64,000 bases of DNA from Brevundimonas variabilis (GTDB lineage: Bacteria; Pseudomonadota; Alphaproteobacteria; Caulobacterales; Caulobacteraceae): positions 479,663-543,662 of the forward strand of contig NZ_JACHOR010000003.1 in the NCBI RefSeq assembly GCF_014199945.1. Direction: 5' to 3'. Positions 10,027-19,375 of the stretch are shown here, one piece after another. A program made the translations under genes and the position numbers. Within the stretch, counting starts at the first letter, position 1. Every line of letters begins with the position of its first letter. Under the pieces are notes generated by a model. It had not been told where the DNA came from. It saw only the letters and a list, made by a program, of their open reading frames with translations, and did no database searches.

Positions 10027-10356
10027 TCAGCCGCCCTGATCCTCTGTCTTGATGATTTCCGTCATGGTCACGCCCAGCCGGTCTTCCACGACGACGACCT
10101 CGCCGCGGGCGACCAGCCGGTTGTTCACGAAGATGTCGATGGCCTCGCCGACCTTGCGATCCAGCTCGAGCACGCTGCCGCGGTTCAGCTTGAGCAGCTG
10201 CGCCACGGTCATGTGCGCCTTGCCGAGCACGGCCGATATGTTGACGGGGACGTCGAATACAGGGGCGAGGTCGGTCGCCGATTTGTCGCCGACGTCGTCC
10301 CCCAGGGTCATGGCAGTGGAGCTCGGAAACTCCTCAAGGCTCAGATCATCGGCCAT
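10027..10356 (-). CDS. fliN: Flagellar switch protein FliN
   Basis: A 109-residue C-ring protein. The C-terminal SpoA (FliMN_C) domain is clear: PVNISAVLGKAHMTVAQLLK, then LNRGSVLELDR and VARGEVVVVEDRLGVTMTEI. The N-terminal 30 residues are acidic and variable. The ATG at 10356 shares one base with the fliH stop (TGATG), which sets the start; a longer upstream reading has no family support. FliN forms the lower ring of the rotor with FliG and FliM and helps dock FliH-cargo complexes. 42 bases separate it from flbD. Confidence 0.95.
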   Translation of the reverse strand: MADDLSLEEFPSSTAMTLGDDVGDKSATDLAPVFDVPVNISAVLGKAHMTVAQLLKLNRGSVLELDRKVGEAIDIFVNNRLVARGEVVVVEDRLGVTMTEIIKTEDQGG

Positions 10357-11018
10357 CAGTGTGAACTTCCATGTGAGAGATTTTCGGCATGCCCGGCCTC
10401 GGCGGCGAGCGCTGCCGTGAGCGCCTCGCCCATCCGGACGGCAGCCTCGGCGGGGTCGAAATCCGCGCGGCCGTCGGCCCATTCCAGCTGGAAGGCGGCC
10501 ATCGGCAGGGCCGGATCATCCCGAAAGGCGATCAGTCCCGAGAACCCGGCATCGATGGCGACGGCCTGGAGTCGGGTCCGGACCGCATCATCCAGACCCG
10601 CTGCGCGGATGACCAGACGCGGCGATGCGTCGATCTCCTGACCCAGGGCCTCGAGCGCGGCCTGCAGGGGACCAGCGGGGAAATGGTTCAGGGCAGCGAG
10701 CGCGATTATACGACCCGCAGCCAGTGCAAGCTCGGCAGAGTGTTCGCGATGCATCTGGGCTGCATGCGCCAGTGATGGCGCGGCGTCCGCAATCGCCTGG
10801 CCAATCGCAGCCACGGCCATCGCCTCCACGCTTGCGACCTCGGCCAGCGCCGCCTCGCGGGCTTCCAGACGGGCCTGTGCCACCAGCGCCTCGACCTCTG
10901 CGGGGGCATAGGACCGCTTCATGGGCTGAAAGGTCGAGGGCCGCAGGACGGATCCACCGGCATCGAATTCGGTGTCGAAGTGGAAGGCCTTGTAGGTTTC
11001 GGGGGAGGGCTGGGTCAT
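10356..11018 (-). CDS. fliH: Flagellar export regulator FliH (FlbE)
   Basis: A 220-residue, Ala- and Glu-rich, mostly helical protein. It lies in the place that Caulobacter FlbE/FliH occupies between fliG and fliN. The N-terminus (AFHFDTEFDAG) and the long coiled region at about 40-110 fit FliH, the partner and inhibitor of the FliI ATPase that links it to the C-ring. Sequence conservation in this family is low, so the call depends partly on position. The ATG follows the fliG stop by one base and the stop overlaps fliN by one base. Confidence 0.85.
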   Translation of the reverse strand: MTQPSPETYKAFHFDTEFDAGGSVLRPSTFQPMKRSYAPAEVEALVAQARLEAREAALAEVASVEAMAVAAIGQAIADAAPSLAHAAQMHREHSAELALAAGRIIALAALNHFPAGPLQAALEALGQEIDASPRLVIRAAGLDDAVRTRLQAVAIDAGFSGLIAFRDDPALPMAAFQLEWADGRADFDPAEAAVRMGEALTAALAAEAGHAENLSHGSSH

Positions 11019-11019
11019 G

Positions 11020-12060
11020 TCAGTAGATCAGCTCGTCGTCGGCACCGCCGGCACCCGCCAGCATGATCTCGCCCTTGGCCGCCAGATCCTTGGCAATCTG
11101 GACCATCATCATCTGGGCCGAGTCGACGTCCTTCAGACGCACCGGACCCATGGATTCCATGTCCTCGCGCATGATCTTGGCCGCGCGTTCGCTCATGTTC
11201 GTGAAGAACATCTCGCGCAGAGATTCCGACGCCCCCTTCAGCGCCAGACCCAGCTTGTCCTTCTCGACAGCACGCAGGAGGGTCTGCACGCCGCCCGGAT
11301 CCAGCTTGGACAGGTCCTCGAACACGAACATCAGGGCCCGGATGCGTTCAGCGGACTCGCGATTGCGCTCCTCGAGCGCGCCGATGAAGCGCGCTTCGGT
11401 CTGGCGATCGAACGAGTTGAAGATGTCGGCCATGGCCTCATGGCTGTCGCGTTTCGACGTCCGGGCCAGGTTGGACATGAACTCGGTTCGCAGGGTCTGT
11501 TCGATCTTGTCGAGGATCTCGCGCTGCACCGGTTCCATCCGAAGCATGCGCTGCACACACTCGAGCGCAAAATCCTCGGGCAGGCTGGTGAGCACGCGCG
11601 CGGCGTGGTCAGGCTTAACCTTGGACAGGACCACGGCAACGGTCTGGGGGTATTCGTTCTTCAGATAGTTGGCGAGGACAGCCTCGTTCACATTGCCGAG
11701 CTTGTCCCACATCGTGCGACCCGCAGGCCCACGGATTTCCTCCATGAGGCTGTCGACGCGATCCGACGGCATGAAGGACGAGAGCAGCCGCTGGGTCTGC
11801 TCGAAACTCCCCATGACGGCACCGGACCCGGACATGCCGGACACGAACTCGACCATGAGTTCCTCGACGACCGAGGACGACACCGTGCCCAGCCCTGCCA
11901 TGGCCTGGGAGATTTCCTTGATCTCCTCGTCGTCCAGTCCCTGCCAGAGCCGCGTGTGCTCTGGGCCAAGCGCCAGAAGGATGACAGCCGCCTTTTCGGG
12001 CCCCGTCAGCTTCTTGGCGTCATCAACGGAAGCCGATCGATTGGCGGGACGGGCAGCCAT
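11020..12060 (-). CDS. fliG: Flagellar motor switch protein FliG
   Basis: A 346-residue rotor protein with three domains. The N-terminal part ([15 protein letters not shown]) binds FliF. The middle domain carries an EYPQ version of the EHPQ motif ([12 protein letters not shown]) and binds FliM. The C-terminal torque domain (MFVFEDL, then [20 protein letters not shown]) holds the charged residues that interact with MotA. The ATG at 12060 overlaps the fliF stop by one base. It is part of the minus-strand fliF operon. Confidence 0.97.
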   Translation of the reverse strand: MAARPANRSASVDDAKKLTGPEKAAVILLALGPEHTRLWQGLDDEEIKEISQAMAGLGTVSSSVVEELMVEFVSGMSGSGAVMGSFEQTQRLLSSFMPSDRVDSLMEEIRGPAGRTMWDKLGNVNEAVLANYLKNEYPQTVAVVLSKVKPDHAARVLTSLPEDFALECVQRMLRMEPVQREILDKIEQTLRTEFMSNLARTSKRDSHEAMADIFNSFDRQTEARFIGALEERNRESAERIRALMFVFEDLSKLDPGGVQTLLRAVEKDKLGLALKGASESLREMFFTNMSERAAKIMREDMESMGPVRLKDVDSAQMMMVQIAKDLAAKGEIMLAGAGGADDELIY

Positions 12061-13721
12061 CAGGTTTCGTGGACCCAGCCACGCAGGATGGTCGTCGATT
12101 CATCGGGGTGCTTCTCGACGAAATCCGCGACCTTCTTCACCGAAGACGCCTTCACCTGCCCCTCGATGCGAGCGATATCGAGCCGCTGGTCCATCTCGGT
12201 GGGCGGCGCGATCTGTCCCATGGGGCCACCGCCTCCGCCGACCAGCGTCGTCTGCAGGGCCGTAACCTGTGGCCCCCCTGCCAGGGCTGGAACGCCACTG
12301 GTCGAGACCGTTTTCAACAGGGGACGCAGGACGAAGAAGATCAGCAGCAGTCCGGTGATCAGCAGCACCAGAAGCTCGACGCCCCGCATCAGGTCGTCCT
12401 TGGTAAAGTTCAGCAGCGGATTCCCGGCGTCCGTCCCGCCCGCCGTGATCCCGGCGTCGCGATTGAAGGGGACGTTCAGAACCTCGATCTTGTCACCGCG
12501 CGCCTCGTCGATGCCAACGGCCGCCGCCACCAGGGCCTTGATCTGCTCGATCTCGGCCGGCGTGCGGGCCGCATAGGTCGGCGCGGCATCGCCCTCGCCC
12601 GGCGTCCATTTGCCATCGACGGCGACCGAGACCGACAGCTTCTTGACCTCGCCCGGTTCCTTGATGGTGGTCGTGGAGGTGTTCGAGATCTCGTAGTTGG
12701 TGGTCTCGGTCGTATCCGAGCTGGTCGAACCGCCGGCACCCGTCGCCGGGGCCTCGCCGCCGGGGATATTGTTGGTGGCGGTCGCCCCGCCATTGGGCAG
12801 ACCCGAGCTGTCGGTCGATTCCGAGCCGTTGGTCGATGTCGACCGAACCACCTGACCATCCGGATCGAACGTCTGCTCCTGGGTGGTGGAACGTGTGTGA
12901 TCGATATCGGCGGTCACGACGACGCGGGCCGCGCCGACGCCGACGACGCCTTCCACGATTTCCTTGATCCGTGCCTGGAGCTGGGCTTCTGTCGCGCCCT
13001 TGGCTTCCTGGGCGGAGGCGGCCGAGAACCCGGCATCATCGGAACCGGCGGCGAGCGTCTGGCCGCTTTCGTCGGCAACGGTCACCTTGGCCGGCTTCAG
13101 GTTGGGAACGGAAGACGCGACCACGTTGCGGATTGCGTCGACCTGGTCGGCGGTCAGGCGGCGTGAACCCAGTCCGACCATCACCGATGCCGTGGGCTCG
13201 GCGGCGTCCTGCTGGAATAGTTCGCGCCTTGGCATGGCGATCTGCACACGCGCGGAGTTGATGCCCTTCATCGACATGATGGTGCGGGCCAGCTCACCCT
13301 GCAGGGCACGCTGCTCGTTGATGTTCTGCTGGAACTCGGTCTGGCCGAGAACGGACTGGGTGTCGAAGATCTCGTAGCCGACCGAGCCGGAGGTCACGAG
13401 CCCCTTGCCGGCCAGCATCAGCCGCGCCTCGCCGACCTGATCCCGGTTCACCATGATGGTCGAGCCATCGCCACGGGTCGAATACTCGATGCCGGACTGC
13501 TCCAGCGAGGCCGTGATTTCCGAGGCTTCGGAGAGATCGAGATTGGAGTACAGCAGGGCGTCCGGGGCCTGACCGACCCGCATCATGACGGCCACCAACA
13601 CGGCAGCCACGCCTGCGGCGATACCCAGCACGGCGGCCAGACGTCCGATCCCGAATCTCTGCAACGCCGCCGTAAAGCCGCCCACGCGTTCCCGCCCCAT
13701 ACTGGCGGGAGGTCCAGACAC
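12060..13721 (-). CDS. fliF: Flagellar MS-ring protein FliF
   Basis: About 553 residues. Two membrane segments (about residues 25-47 and near 440-460) flank a periplasmic part with the YscJ/FliF fold ([36 protein letters not shown]). A Ser/Thr-rich stretch at about 300-345 is variable in the family. The C-terminal tail binds FliG. The longest start is a GTG at 13721. An ATG at 13700 (MGRERVGGF) is an alternative and is favoured if the promoter proposed just upstream is right, because the GTG would then lie at the transcript end. First gene of the operon. Confidence 0.95.
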   Translation of the reverse strand: MSGPPASMGRERVGGFTAALQRFGIGRLAAVLGIAAGVAAVLVAVMMRVGQAPDALLYSNLDLSEASEITASLEQSGIEYSTRGDGSTIMVNRDQVGEARLMLAGKGLVTSGSVGYEIFDTQSVLGQTEFQQNINEQRALQGELARTIMSMKGINSARVQIAMPRRELFQQDAAEPTASVMVGLGSRRLTADQVDAIRNVVASSVPNLKPAKVTVADESGQTLAAGSDDAGFSAASAQEAKGATEAQLQARIKEIVEGVVGVGAARVVVTADIDHTRSTTQEQTFDPDGQVVRSTSTNGSESTDSSGLPNGGATATNNIPGGEAPATGAGGSTSSDTTETTNYEISNTSTTTIKEPGEVKKLSVSVAVDGKWTPGEGDAAPTYAARTPAEIEQIKALVAAAVGIDEARGDKIEVLNVPFNRDAGITAGGTDAGNPLLNFTKDDLMRGVELLVLLITGLLLIFFVLRPLLKTVSTSGVPALAGGPQVTALQTTLVGGGGGPMGQIAPPTEMDQRLDIARIEGQVKASSVKKVADFVEKHPDESTTILRGWVHET

Positions 13722-13725
13722 GCCC

Positions 13726-13780
13726 GCTAGGCAGAAACTGCCGCCTTTGTAGTAAACGCTGCGTTAAGGGGCGGCGTTAA
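13726..13780 (-). promoter_or_regulatory. Predicted CtrA-controlled fliF promoter
   Basis: On the minus strand, 13767 to 13752 reads TTAACGCAGCGTTTAC, an 8-of-9 match to the CtrA box TTAA-N7-TTAAC. A second TTAAC half-site lies upstream (13780-13776). GCCTAGC at 13732-13726 is a possible -10 of the Caulobacter sigma-73 type about 19 bases after the box. In Caulobacter, fliF is a class II CtrA-dependent gene, so the position fits. Not tested here; match made by eye. Confidence 0.6.
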
Positions 13781-13787
13781 GGAGCGG

Positions 13788-14801
13788 TCATTCCGGCAGA
13801 TTCGGCAGAACCGGGGGTGCCCCGGACGGCAGGGGTTCGTCCGGCTGGCGCAGCCAGGCCTCCACATCCCGATAGACGGTGGCGGCCTGGAGGTCGCGGT
13901 TCAGCAGATGATATCCCTGCGGATACCAGGCGGTCCGGAGCGACTTCGACGCGCCGGCGCGTTCCAGGGCGCGACGCATGGGCCGCGTCTCGATGATGTC
14001 GTCGCGGGCCCCGTACATCAGAAGCGTAGGAACCTGTGTCTGGCCCAATTTGCGTGTCGCGCTTTCCATGAGATCGACCAGCCCCGACAGGCTGTCGAAA
14101 CGCGTGCTCCGGATGAAGGCAGGATCGGCGCCGTTGCGCACCAGCTGGACGAGGTTGTCCGTGGCGCGGATGTCGCGCACGGCCCAGTCGGGAGGCTCGA
14201 CCGCGCGATCGCCGAACAGCCCGGCAGCGACCCGCAGCGAATAGCGGTTCGGCAGGGTCTGGCTCGACCAGCCCCAGACCGCCGGGGCCAGAAGGATCAC
14301 GCGATCGGCGGATGGCGGATTGTCCGAAGCGAAGGCAGAAATGGCCACCGCCCCGCCCATGCTCTCGCCGACCACGGCCAGGGTGGCCCGCGGGTGTCGC
14401 GCCCGCATCAGGTCCACCACCGTTCGCAGGTCCTGCGTCATCCTCCCCTCGCCGGCCCAGAGGCCCCTCCCCGGTGCGCGGCCAAAGCCTCTCTGGTCAT
14501 AGGCATAGGTTGCGATGCCCCGCTCTGCCCAGGCCGGACCCGCCAGATGAAACGCGGCGGAGAAGTCATTCATGCCGTGCAGCGCCGCGATGACGACCTC
14601 GGCCTCCTCCGGGCCCCAGCGCAGGAACGGCAGGCGCGCTGAGTCATCGACAATAAAGGCTCCGAGCGTCCCGGGCAGGACAGGGTCCTCGATGCGGGGG
14701 CCTGTAAAGCCGGGCGGTGGCGCCATCGCTGGCTGAACGAAAGGCGTTGCGCACCCGGACAGCGCCAGCGCCGACATCAGGATCAGAAGCATCCGCATCA
14801 T
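13788..14801 (-). CDS. Alpha/beta hydrolase lipoprotein
   Basis: A 337-residue protein that starts MMRMLLILMSALALSGCATP, a lipoprotein signal with lipobox LSGC, so it is probably membrane-tethered in the periplasm. The hydrolase core shows the oxyanion-side HGMND, the nucleophile elbow GESMGG, the acid strand VPTLLMYGARDD and a late His in YPQGYHLLN. It resembles monoacylglycerol lipase or lysophospholipase-type hydrolases. The start ATG overlaps the stop of the uracil-DNA glycosylase gene (ATGA). The Pro-rich tail (PLPSGAPPVLPNLPE) is not part of the fold. Substrate unknown. Confidence 0.85.
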   Translation of the reverse strand: MMRMLLILMSALALSGCATPFVQPAMAPPPGFTGPRIEDPVLPGTLGAFIVDDSARLPFLRWGPEEAEVVIAALHGMNDFSAAFHLAGPAWAERGIATYAYDQRGFGRAPGRGLWAGEGRMTQDLRTVVDLMRARHPRATLAVVGESMGGAVAISAFASDNPPSADRVILLAPAVWGWSSQTLPNRYSLRVAAGLFGDRAVEPPDWAVRDIRATDNLVQLVRNGADPAFIRSTRFDSLSGLVDLMESATRKLGQTQVPTLLMYGARDDIIETRPMRRALERAGASKSLRTAWYPQGYHLLNRDLQAATVYRDVEAWLRQPDEPLPSGAPPVLPNLPE

Positions 14802-15403
14802 GTCGACAGGATGCTCCGAACCCGATCGCGCAGCCAAGGCACGACCTCTTGCTCGAACCACGGATTTCGCCGCAGCCACGCCGTGTTCCGCCAGGACGGG
14901 TGAGGCATGGGCAGGATGTCGGGCGCGAAATCACGCCAGGCCTGCACGGTCTCGGTCATGTTCCGGCCGGCGCGCGCTCCCAGCGCCCAGGCCTGGGCAT
15001 AGCCTCCGACCAGCAGGGTCAATTCCATTCGGGGCAGTTCGGCCAGCAGCCGTGCCCGCCAGAGCTCCGCACACCGGCGGGGGGGCGGATAGTCACCGCC
15101 CTTTGGAGCCGTTCCCGGATAGCAGAAGGCCTGCGCCGCGACCCCGATCCTGGGATCGGCATAGAAACGGTCGTACTCCACGCCCATCCAGTCCCGCAGA
15201 CGATCGCCGGACGGGTCGGTGAATGGCAGGCCGCTCTCATGCACCCGACGCCCCGGAGCCTGACCACAGATCAGCAGACGCGTCTGCGGAAACACGCGGA
15301 CTACCGGCCGCGGTGTGTGCGGCAGCTCGCCGAGACAGGCCCGGCACGACCGGATGTCCGCCAGGACCCTGTCGAGACCGGTCTCAGGCGAAGTCGTCGT
15401 CAT
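14798..15403 (-). CDS. Uracil-DNA glycosylase family protein
   Basis: A 201-residue single-domain protein of the UDG superfamily. Visible motifs are LLICGQAPGRRVHESG (water-activating loop region), PFTDPSGDRLRDWMG and the C-terminal MPHPSWRN motif (HPS-type minor-groove loop). An RSCRACL segment near the start is Cys-containing, but a full Fe-S set like that of family 4 enzymes is not evident. Probable role: removal of uracil or a similar damaged base. Its start overlaps the DUF3253 gene by 20 bases and its stop overlaps the downstream hydrolase. Confidence 0.85.
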   Translation of the reverse strand: MTTTSPETGLDRVLADIRSCRACLGELPHTPRPVVRVFPQTRLLICGQAPGRRVHESGLPFTDPSGDRLRDWMGVEYDRFYADPRIGVAAQAFCYPGTAPKGGDYPPPRRCAELWRARLLAELPRMELTLLVGGYAQAWALGARAGRNMTETVQAWRDFAPDILPMPHPSWRNTAWLRRNPWFEQEVVPWLRDRVRSILST

Positions 15404-15704
15404 CCGTCACGACGGGAGGACGCGCCGCCAGAGCGGCCGCCGTTTCGTCGGCGGTCGGATAGCGCAGGCGGATCACGCCCTTGAAGGCATTGGGATCAAC
15501 CGGCTTGCCCTTCTTGGTGATGGTCAGCCTGCCCTGACGCATCAGGCCAAGCGCCATGCCCCGGACCTTGGGCATCATCCGCTGCCACTGTTCCGGCTGC
15601 AGCGCCTTGGCCACTTCGGCGGGTTCGATGCTCTTGCCGTTATCGCCCTTCGGGTCGATCGCGGACAGTTTTTCGAAGATTGCAGTTTCGATGGGGTCGC
15701 TCAT
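15384..15704 (-). CDS. DUF3253 domain protein
   Basis: A 106-residue protein that starts MSDPIETAIFEKLSAIDPKG. It has the small winged-helix-like DUF3253 pattern: SIEPAEVAKAL, then WQRMMPKVRGMALGLMRQGRLTIT and GVIRLRYP. The acidic tail DDDDFA is free. Members are small proteins of unknown function, often near DNA repair genes, which fits the overlapping glycosylase gene here. A start 18 bases further upstream is possible. First gene of a three-gene minus-strand unit. Confidence 0.8.
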   Translation of the reverse strand: MSDPIETAIFEKLSAIDPKGDNGKSIEPAEVAKALQPEQWQRMMPKVRGMALGLMRQGRLTITKKGKPVDPNAFKGVIRLRYPTADETAAALAARPPVVTDDDDFA

Positions 15705-15753
15705 TGGATCACTATGCTGCATTGCGGGAGCGATAAGAAGGCGGAGTTTTCAG

Positions 15754-16188
15754 ATGGTAGCCAAAGTCACAGTCGCCGATGGCGAGTTTTCAGGCTGGCA
15801 GACCTACGACCTGCACGGCACCTTCGATCAGGTCGTGGGGCCTTTCTTCTTCAAGCCGGACCCCGACGGCAAGATGCGCTGCGCCTTCCGGGCCGAACCC
15901 AAGCACATGAACGCGGGCGACCGGATGCATGGCGGCTGCCTGATGACCTTTGCCGACATCGGCATGTTCCAGATTGCCTACAACGAGATGGAGGGCAAGA
16001 ACGGCGTGACGATCCAGCTCGACAGCACCTTCATCGACGGAGCCTATGTCGGCGAACGCGTCGAGTGCACGGGTGAGGTTGTCCGCGCCGGCGGGTCGCT
16101 GATCTTCGTGCGCGGCCAGATCACGACAGGCACGCGGACGCTGATGACTTTCTCGGGCGTCATCAAGAAGTTCACACCACGCACCTGA
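15754..16188 (+). CDS. PaaI-like hotdog thioesterase
   Basis: A 144-residue protein with the PaaI/YiiD hotdog fold. The motif MHGGCLMTFADIGMF carries the usual HGG with an acidic residue on the central helix, followed by VTIQLDSTFIDGAYVGE and LIFVRGQI. It is expected to hydrolyse an acyl-CoA thioester as a tetramer; the acyl group is unknown. GGCGGAG lies 7-13 bases before the ATG. The gene is divergent from DUF3253 across about 49 bases. Confidence 0.88.
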   Translation: MVAKVTVADGEFSGWQTYDLHGTFDQVVGPFFFKPDPDGKMRCAFRAEPKHMNAGDRMHGGCLMTFADIGMFQIAYNEMEGKNGVTIQLDSTFIDGAYVGERVECTGEVVRAGGSLIFVRGQITTGTRTLMTFSGVIKKFTPRT

Positions 16189-16212
16189 TCAGCCCGTCGG
16201 GAGACCGTCCGG

Positions 16213-16833
16213 TCAGACGCCGGCCTTCGCCGCAGGTCGGGCGCGGCATGCTTCGAACCAGCGGGCGAGGTTCGTCAGGTCTTCGGGCGGCCGATATTTG
16301 ATCAGCCTCGCGAAATCCAGACCAACGGCCGAGACCACATCGGCGATGGTGAACCGGTCCGCGGCGATGAACTCATGTTCGGCCAGATGTCGGTCCAGCG
16401 TCTTCATGAACCGCTCGGCCGCGACCCGGTTGTAGTCGGCCAGTTGTGGCACCTGGACCGCCTCGAGGGCGGCCAGCGCCGGATGCGAATGGCGCACGTT
16501 CAGCATGATCGGATTTGCGAGATAGAACTCGCACCGCCGCGTCCACATCTCGATGATGGCCTGTTCCTTCGGATCGTGCCCGAACAGGTTGGGTTCGGGA
16601 TAGAGGGCCTCGAGATAGCGACAGATCGCGACTGACTCCGAGATGCAGGCGCCGTCATCCAGTTCCAGCGATGGAACATGGGGCACACCGACGCGATCCC
16701 GATACTCCCGGGTCTTGTGCTCTCCGGACATGATGTCGACCTGGATGATCTCGACATCCTCGATGCCTTTTTCGGCCATGACCCAGCGCACCCGGCGCGG
16801 GTTGGGGGCGCGGTGACTGTCATACAGTTTCAT
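16213..16833 (-). CDS. Glutathione S-transferase
   Basis: A 206-residue GST. The N-terminal thioredoxin-like domain starts MKLYDSHRAPNPRRVRWVMA and includes VPHVPSLELDDGACISESVA, the cis-Pro plus ES pair that binds glutathione. The C-terminal helical domain follows, with RFTIADVVSAVGLDF near residue 165. Unlike many bacterial GSTs there is no Cys at the start of helix 1; Ser/Asn residues occupy the site. It ends 25 bases from the convergent thioesterase and starts 15 bases after the nucleoside transporter, so it may share that transcript. Confidence 0.9.
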   Translation of the reverse strand: MKLYDSHRAPNPRRVRWVMAEKGIEDVEIIQVDIMSGEHKTREYRDRVGVPHVPSLELDDGACISESVAICRYLEALYPEPNLFGHDPKEQAIIEMWTRRCEFYLANPIMLNVRHSHPALAALEAVQVPQLADYNRVAAERFMKTLDRHLAEHEFIAADRFTIADVVSAVGLDFARLIKYRPPEDLTNLARWFEACRARPAAKAGV

Positions 16834-16847
16834 AACCTTGCTCCGGG

Positions 16848-18119
16848 TCAGGCGAAGATGGCGGCGGGCATCAGGCCCACCACGGCGGCGGTCATCAGGG
16901 TGGACAGAAAACCCGCGAACAGGGCCTTCCAGACCATGCCCAGGACCTCTTCACGCCGTTCTGGGATCAGCACGCTCAGCCCCGTGACCGTGATGCCGAC
17001 CGATCCGATATTGGCGAAGCCGCACAGGGCATAGGTCATCAGCATCCGCGTGCGCTCGCTCATCTCGGCGACAGGGACCTTGCCCAGTTCGATGAAGGCG
17101 ACGAACTCCGTCAGGGTCAGCTTGACGCCCAGCAACCAGCCGGCGCGGCCGGCCTCGGACCACTCGACACCCATGAGCCAGGCCACCGGCATGAACAGCC
17201 AGCCGAGCAGCCGCTCGACCGTCACCGGCGCGTCAAACAGCCAGAAGCCGCCCACCATGACATTGACCAGGGCCACCAGGGCCACGAACACGATCAGGAC
17301 GGCCGAGATATTCAGCACGACCATCAGTCCGTCTGCCGTGCCCTTGACGATGGCATCGATCGCCGAGTCGTACTTAAGCGCCGAGCCATAGTCGGCCGTC
17401 TCGCCGCCCTGTCCGGGTGTCTCGGGGATGATGATCCGGGCGAGCAGGATGCCGGCCGGGGCCGAAACGATCGAGGCCACCAGCACATGGCCCGCTGCGT
17501 TCGGCAGCACCGCCGAAAGGATGGAGGCATAGGCCACCATGGTTGATCCTGCGACCGTGGCCAGGCCGACGACCATCATCAGGAAGATTTCGGAACGTGT
17601 CAGCTTGTCGAGATAGGCCCGGATCACGATCGGGCTCTCGATCATGCCCAGGAAGATGTTGGCCGCAACGGCGAGTGCCGAGGCCCCGCCCAGTCCCATC
17701 GTCTTCTGGAACAGAAAGCCGAAGCCCAGCGTGATCCATTTCAGCACCTTCCAGTGCCACAGCAGGGCCGAAAGGGCCGAGATCACGAGGATGAGCGGGA
17801 GCACGTTGAAGGCGAAGGTGAACAGGGCGCCCTCATTGCCGACCACATAGGGCTGATCGCCGCCCGCCAGATAGCCGAACACGAACTGGGTGCCCCTCTG
17901 TGTCGCGACGTTGAGCGCATCGACCGCTCCGGTGATGGCGGCCAGCAGGGCCTGAGACCCCGGTATGGCGAACAGCGCGAGGACCAGCAGCGCCTGTACC
18001 GCGACCGCCCCCAGCGCCAGCTTCCAGGGAAAGGCCCGCCGGTTCTCCGACAGGGCCCAGCAGGCAGCAATGACGGCAAGAACACCGAGCAGGCTCTGGA
18101 GATTCAGCAGGCTGAACAT
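16848..18119 (-). CDS. CNT-family nucleoside transporter (NupC-like)
   Basis: A 423-residue polytopic membrane protein of the concentrative nucleoside transporter family. Family landmarks include FVFGYLAGG, FTFAFNVLPLILVISALSALLWH, NIFLGMIESPIVIRAYL (the E-S-P motif in HP1) and the late EFVAFIELGK and CGFANIGSVGI motifs. It should take up nucleosides with Na+ or H+. The length of about 420 fits NupC and YeiM types. The stop is 14 bases before the GST start. No nucleoside catabolism genes are adjacent. Confidence 0.94.
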   Translation of the reverse strand: MFSLLNLQSLLGVLAVIAACWALSENRRAFPWKLALGAVAVQALLVLALFAIPGSQALLAAITGAVDALNVATQRGTQFVFGYLAGGDQPYVVGNEGALFTFAFNVLPLILVISALSALLWHWKVLKWITLGFGFLFQKTMGLGGASALAVAANIFLGMIESPIVIRAYLDKLTRSEIFLMMVVGLATVAGSTMVAYASILSAVLPNAAGHVLVASIVSAPAGILLARIIIPETPGQGGETADYGSALKYDSAIDAIVKGTADGLMVVLNISAVLIVFVALVALVNVMVGGFWLFDAPVTVERLLGWLFMPVAWLMGVEWSEAGRAGWLLGVKLTLTEFVAFIELGKVPVAEMSERTRMLMTYALCGFANIGSVGITVTGLSVLIPERREEVLGMVWKALFAGFLSTLMTAAVVGLMPAAIFA

Positions 18120-18254
18120 GAGTTTCGATCTTTTCCCCGGGTCGGCACCGCGTCCCCCGCTCCGCTTGAACGACGCCGGTCGATCTCTGGCAAGACCGAA
18201 GTGATCCCGGCGAGCTGTGGAGTCACATTTCTCGCCGTCTCAGCGGCCCGAACG

Positions 18255-18479
18255 TCAGGCCGGAAGATTGCTTTTCAGACAATCGCGAACCTGGCGTTTC
18301 AGATCGCCGGTCGCATTCAGGAGATCGATCCCCTCGGCCTCGAACACCGCCTTGACCGCCGCGTCCAGCCCGTTCGGCAAGGCCGCTGCGACCTTCGCCT
18401 GCCCCTTGGCATGCAGGCAGATGCCCAGTTCGGTGCACAGGGCGGCGAACATCGGCTCGTGGTCGGGGGTCGTCGTCAT
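18255..18479 (-). CDS. Small conserved-looking protein beside fghA
   Basis: A 74-residue soluble protein with no signal peptide, starting MTTTPDHEPMFAALCTELGI. It has two Cys-containing helices (ALCTELGICLHAKGQ) and ends RDCLKSNLPA. The ATG sits 4 bases after the fghA stop, which suggests cotranscription with the formaldehyde genes. It matches no family I can name. The amphipathic helical content and even codon use suggest it is real and not a chance frame. Confidence 0.6.
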   Translation of the reverse strand: MTTTPDHEPMFAALCTELGICLHAKGQAKVAAALPNGLDAAVKAVFEAEGIDLLNATGDLKRQVRDCLKSNLPA

Positions 18480-18483
18480 CGGG

Positions 18484-19323
18484 TCAGTCTTTCAGTCGCG
18501 CAGCATGGAAGGCGACGTGGTCGGCCATGAAACTGGCCATGAAGAAGTAGGAATGGTCATAGCCCGGCTGCATCCGGATCGTGAGCCCCTGGCCAACGGC
18601 ATCTGCCGCTGCCTGCAGCAGCTCAGGTTTCAGTTGATCCGTCAGAAAACTGTCGGCGTCGCCCTGATCGATCAGGATCTCGTCGAAGCGACCCCGCGCC
18701 GCGCCGCTTTCGATGAGCAAGGCTGCATCATGCCCGGCCCACAGGGACCGGTTGTCGCCGAGATAGGCTGTGAAAGCCTTTTCCCCCCAGGCGCACCGGG
18801 TGGGAGAGGCGATCGGGGCGAAGGCCGAGACCGAGCGGAACAGGTCCGGGTGCCGCAGGGCCAGCGTCAGCGCGCCATGCCCGCCCATCGAATGGCCACT
18901 GATTGACCGGGTGCCTGTCGTCGGGAACTCCGCGTCGATCAGGGCGATCAGTTCGCCGGTGACGTAGGTTTCCATCCGGAAATGCGGGACCCAGGGCTCC
19001 TGGGTCGCATCGACATAGAAGCCGGCCCCCTGCCCCAGATCATAGGCCGGGTCGTCGGCAACGCCCTCTCCGCGCGGTGAGGTATCGGGAGCGACGATGA
19101 TGACGCCGTGCTCGGCGGCCGCCGAGTAAGCCCCGGCCTTGGTGGTGAAATTGTCCTCGGTGCAGGTCAGGCCCGACAGCCAGATCAGCACGGGAAAGGG
19201 CCCTTCCCCCGGCGGCATGTAGACCGACAGGGTCATGGGCGTGCCCGTCGCTGTGCTGTCGTGCGTCAGGTAGCGCAGGGTGCCGCCGTGGACGGCGTGG
19301 GTCTTGGTGGTCTTGAAGGTCAA
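18484..19323 (-). CDS. fghA: S-formylglutathione hydrolase
   Basis: A 279-residue esterase-D-type hydrolase that converts S-formylglutathione to formate and glutathione. Key motifs: LTCTEDNF with the oxyanion region, APDTSPRGE, the nucleophile elbow GHSMGGHGA and a late His in PGYDHSYFFM. I chose the TTG at 19323 (first residues MTFKTTKTHAV) because GGAG lies 5 bases upstream and the length then equals the family. A GTG at 19347 adds eight residues. It works with the adhC product encoded just upstream on the same strand. Confidence 0.93.
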   Translation of the reverse strand: MTFKTTKTHAVHGGTLRYLTHDSTATGTPMTLSVYMPPGEGPFPVLIWLSGLTCTEDNFTTKAGAYSAAAEHGVIIVAPDTSPRGEGVADDPAYDLGQGAGFYVDATQEPWVPHFRMETYVTGELIALIDAEFPTTGTRSISGHSMGGHGALTLALRHPDLFRSVSAFAPIASPTRCAWGEKAFTAYLGDNRSLWAGHDAALLIESGAARGRFDEILIDQGDADSFLTDQLKPELLQAAADAVGQGLTIRMQPGYDHSYFFMASFMADHVAFHAARLKD

Positions 19324-19375
19324 AGCATCTCCGGCGTCAGAATCCACAAGCCCGGGAGCTCCCCGAACTCTCTTG

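Noticed and set aside
13764..13780. TTAA-N9-TTAA pair in front of fliF as the CtrA box
   Set aside because: The spacing is 9, not 7. The overlapping TTAA-N7-TTTAC at 13752-13767 fits better and was used.
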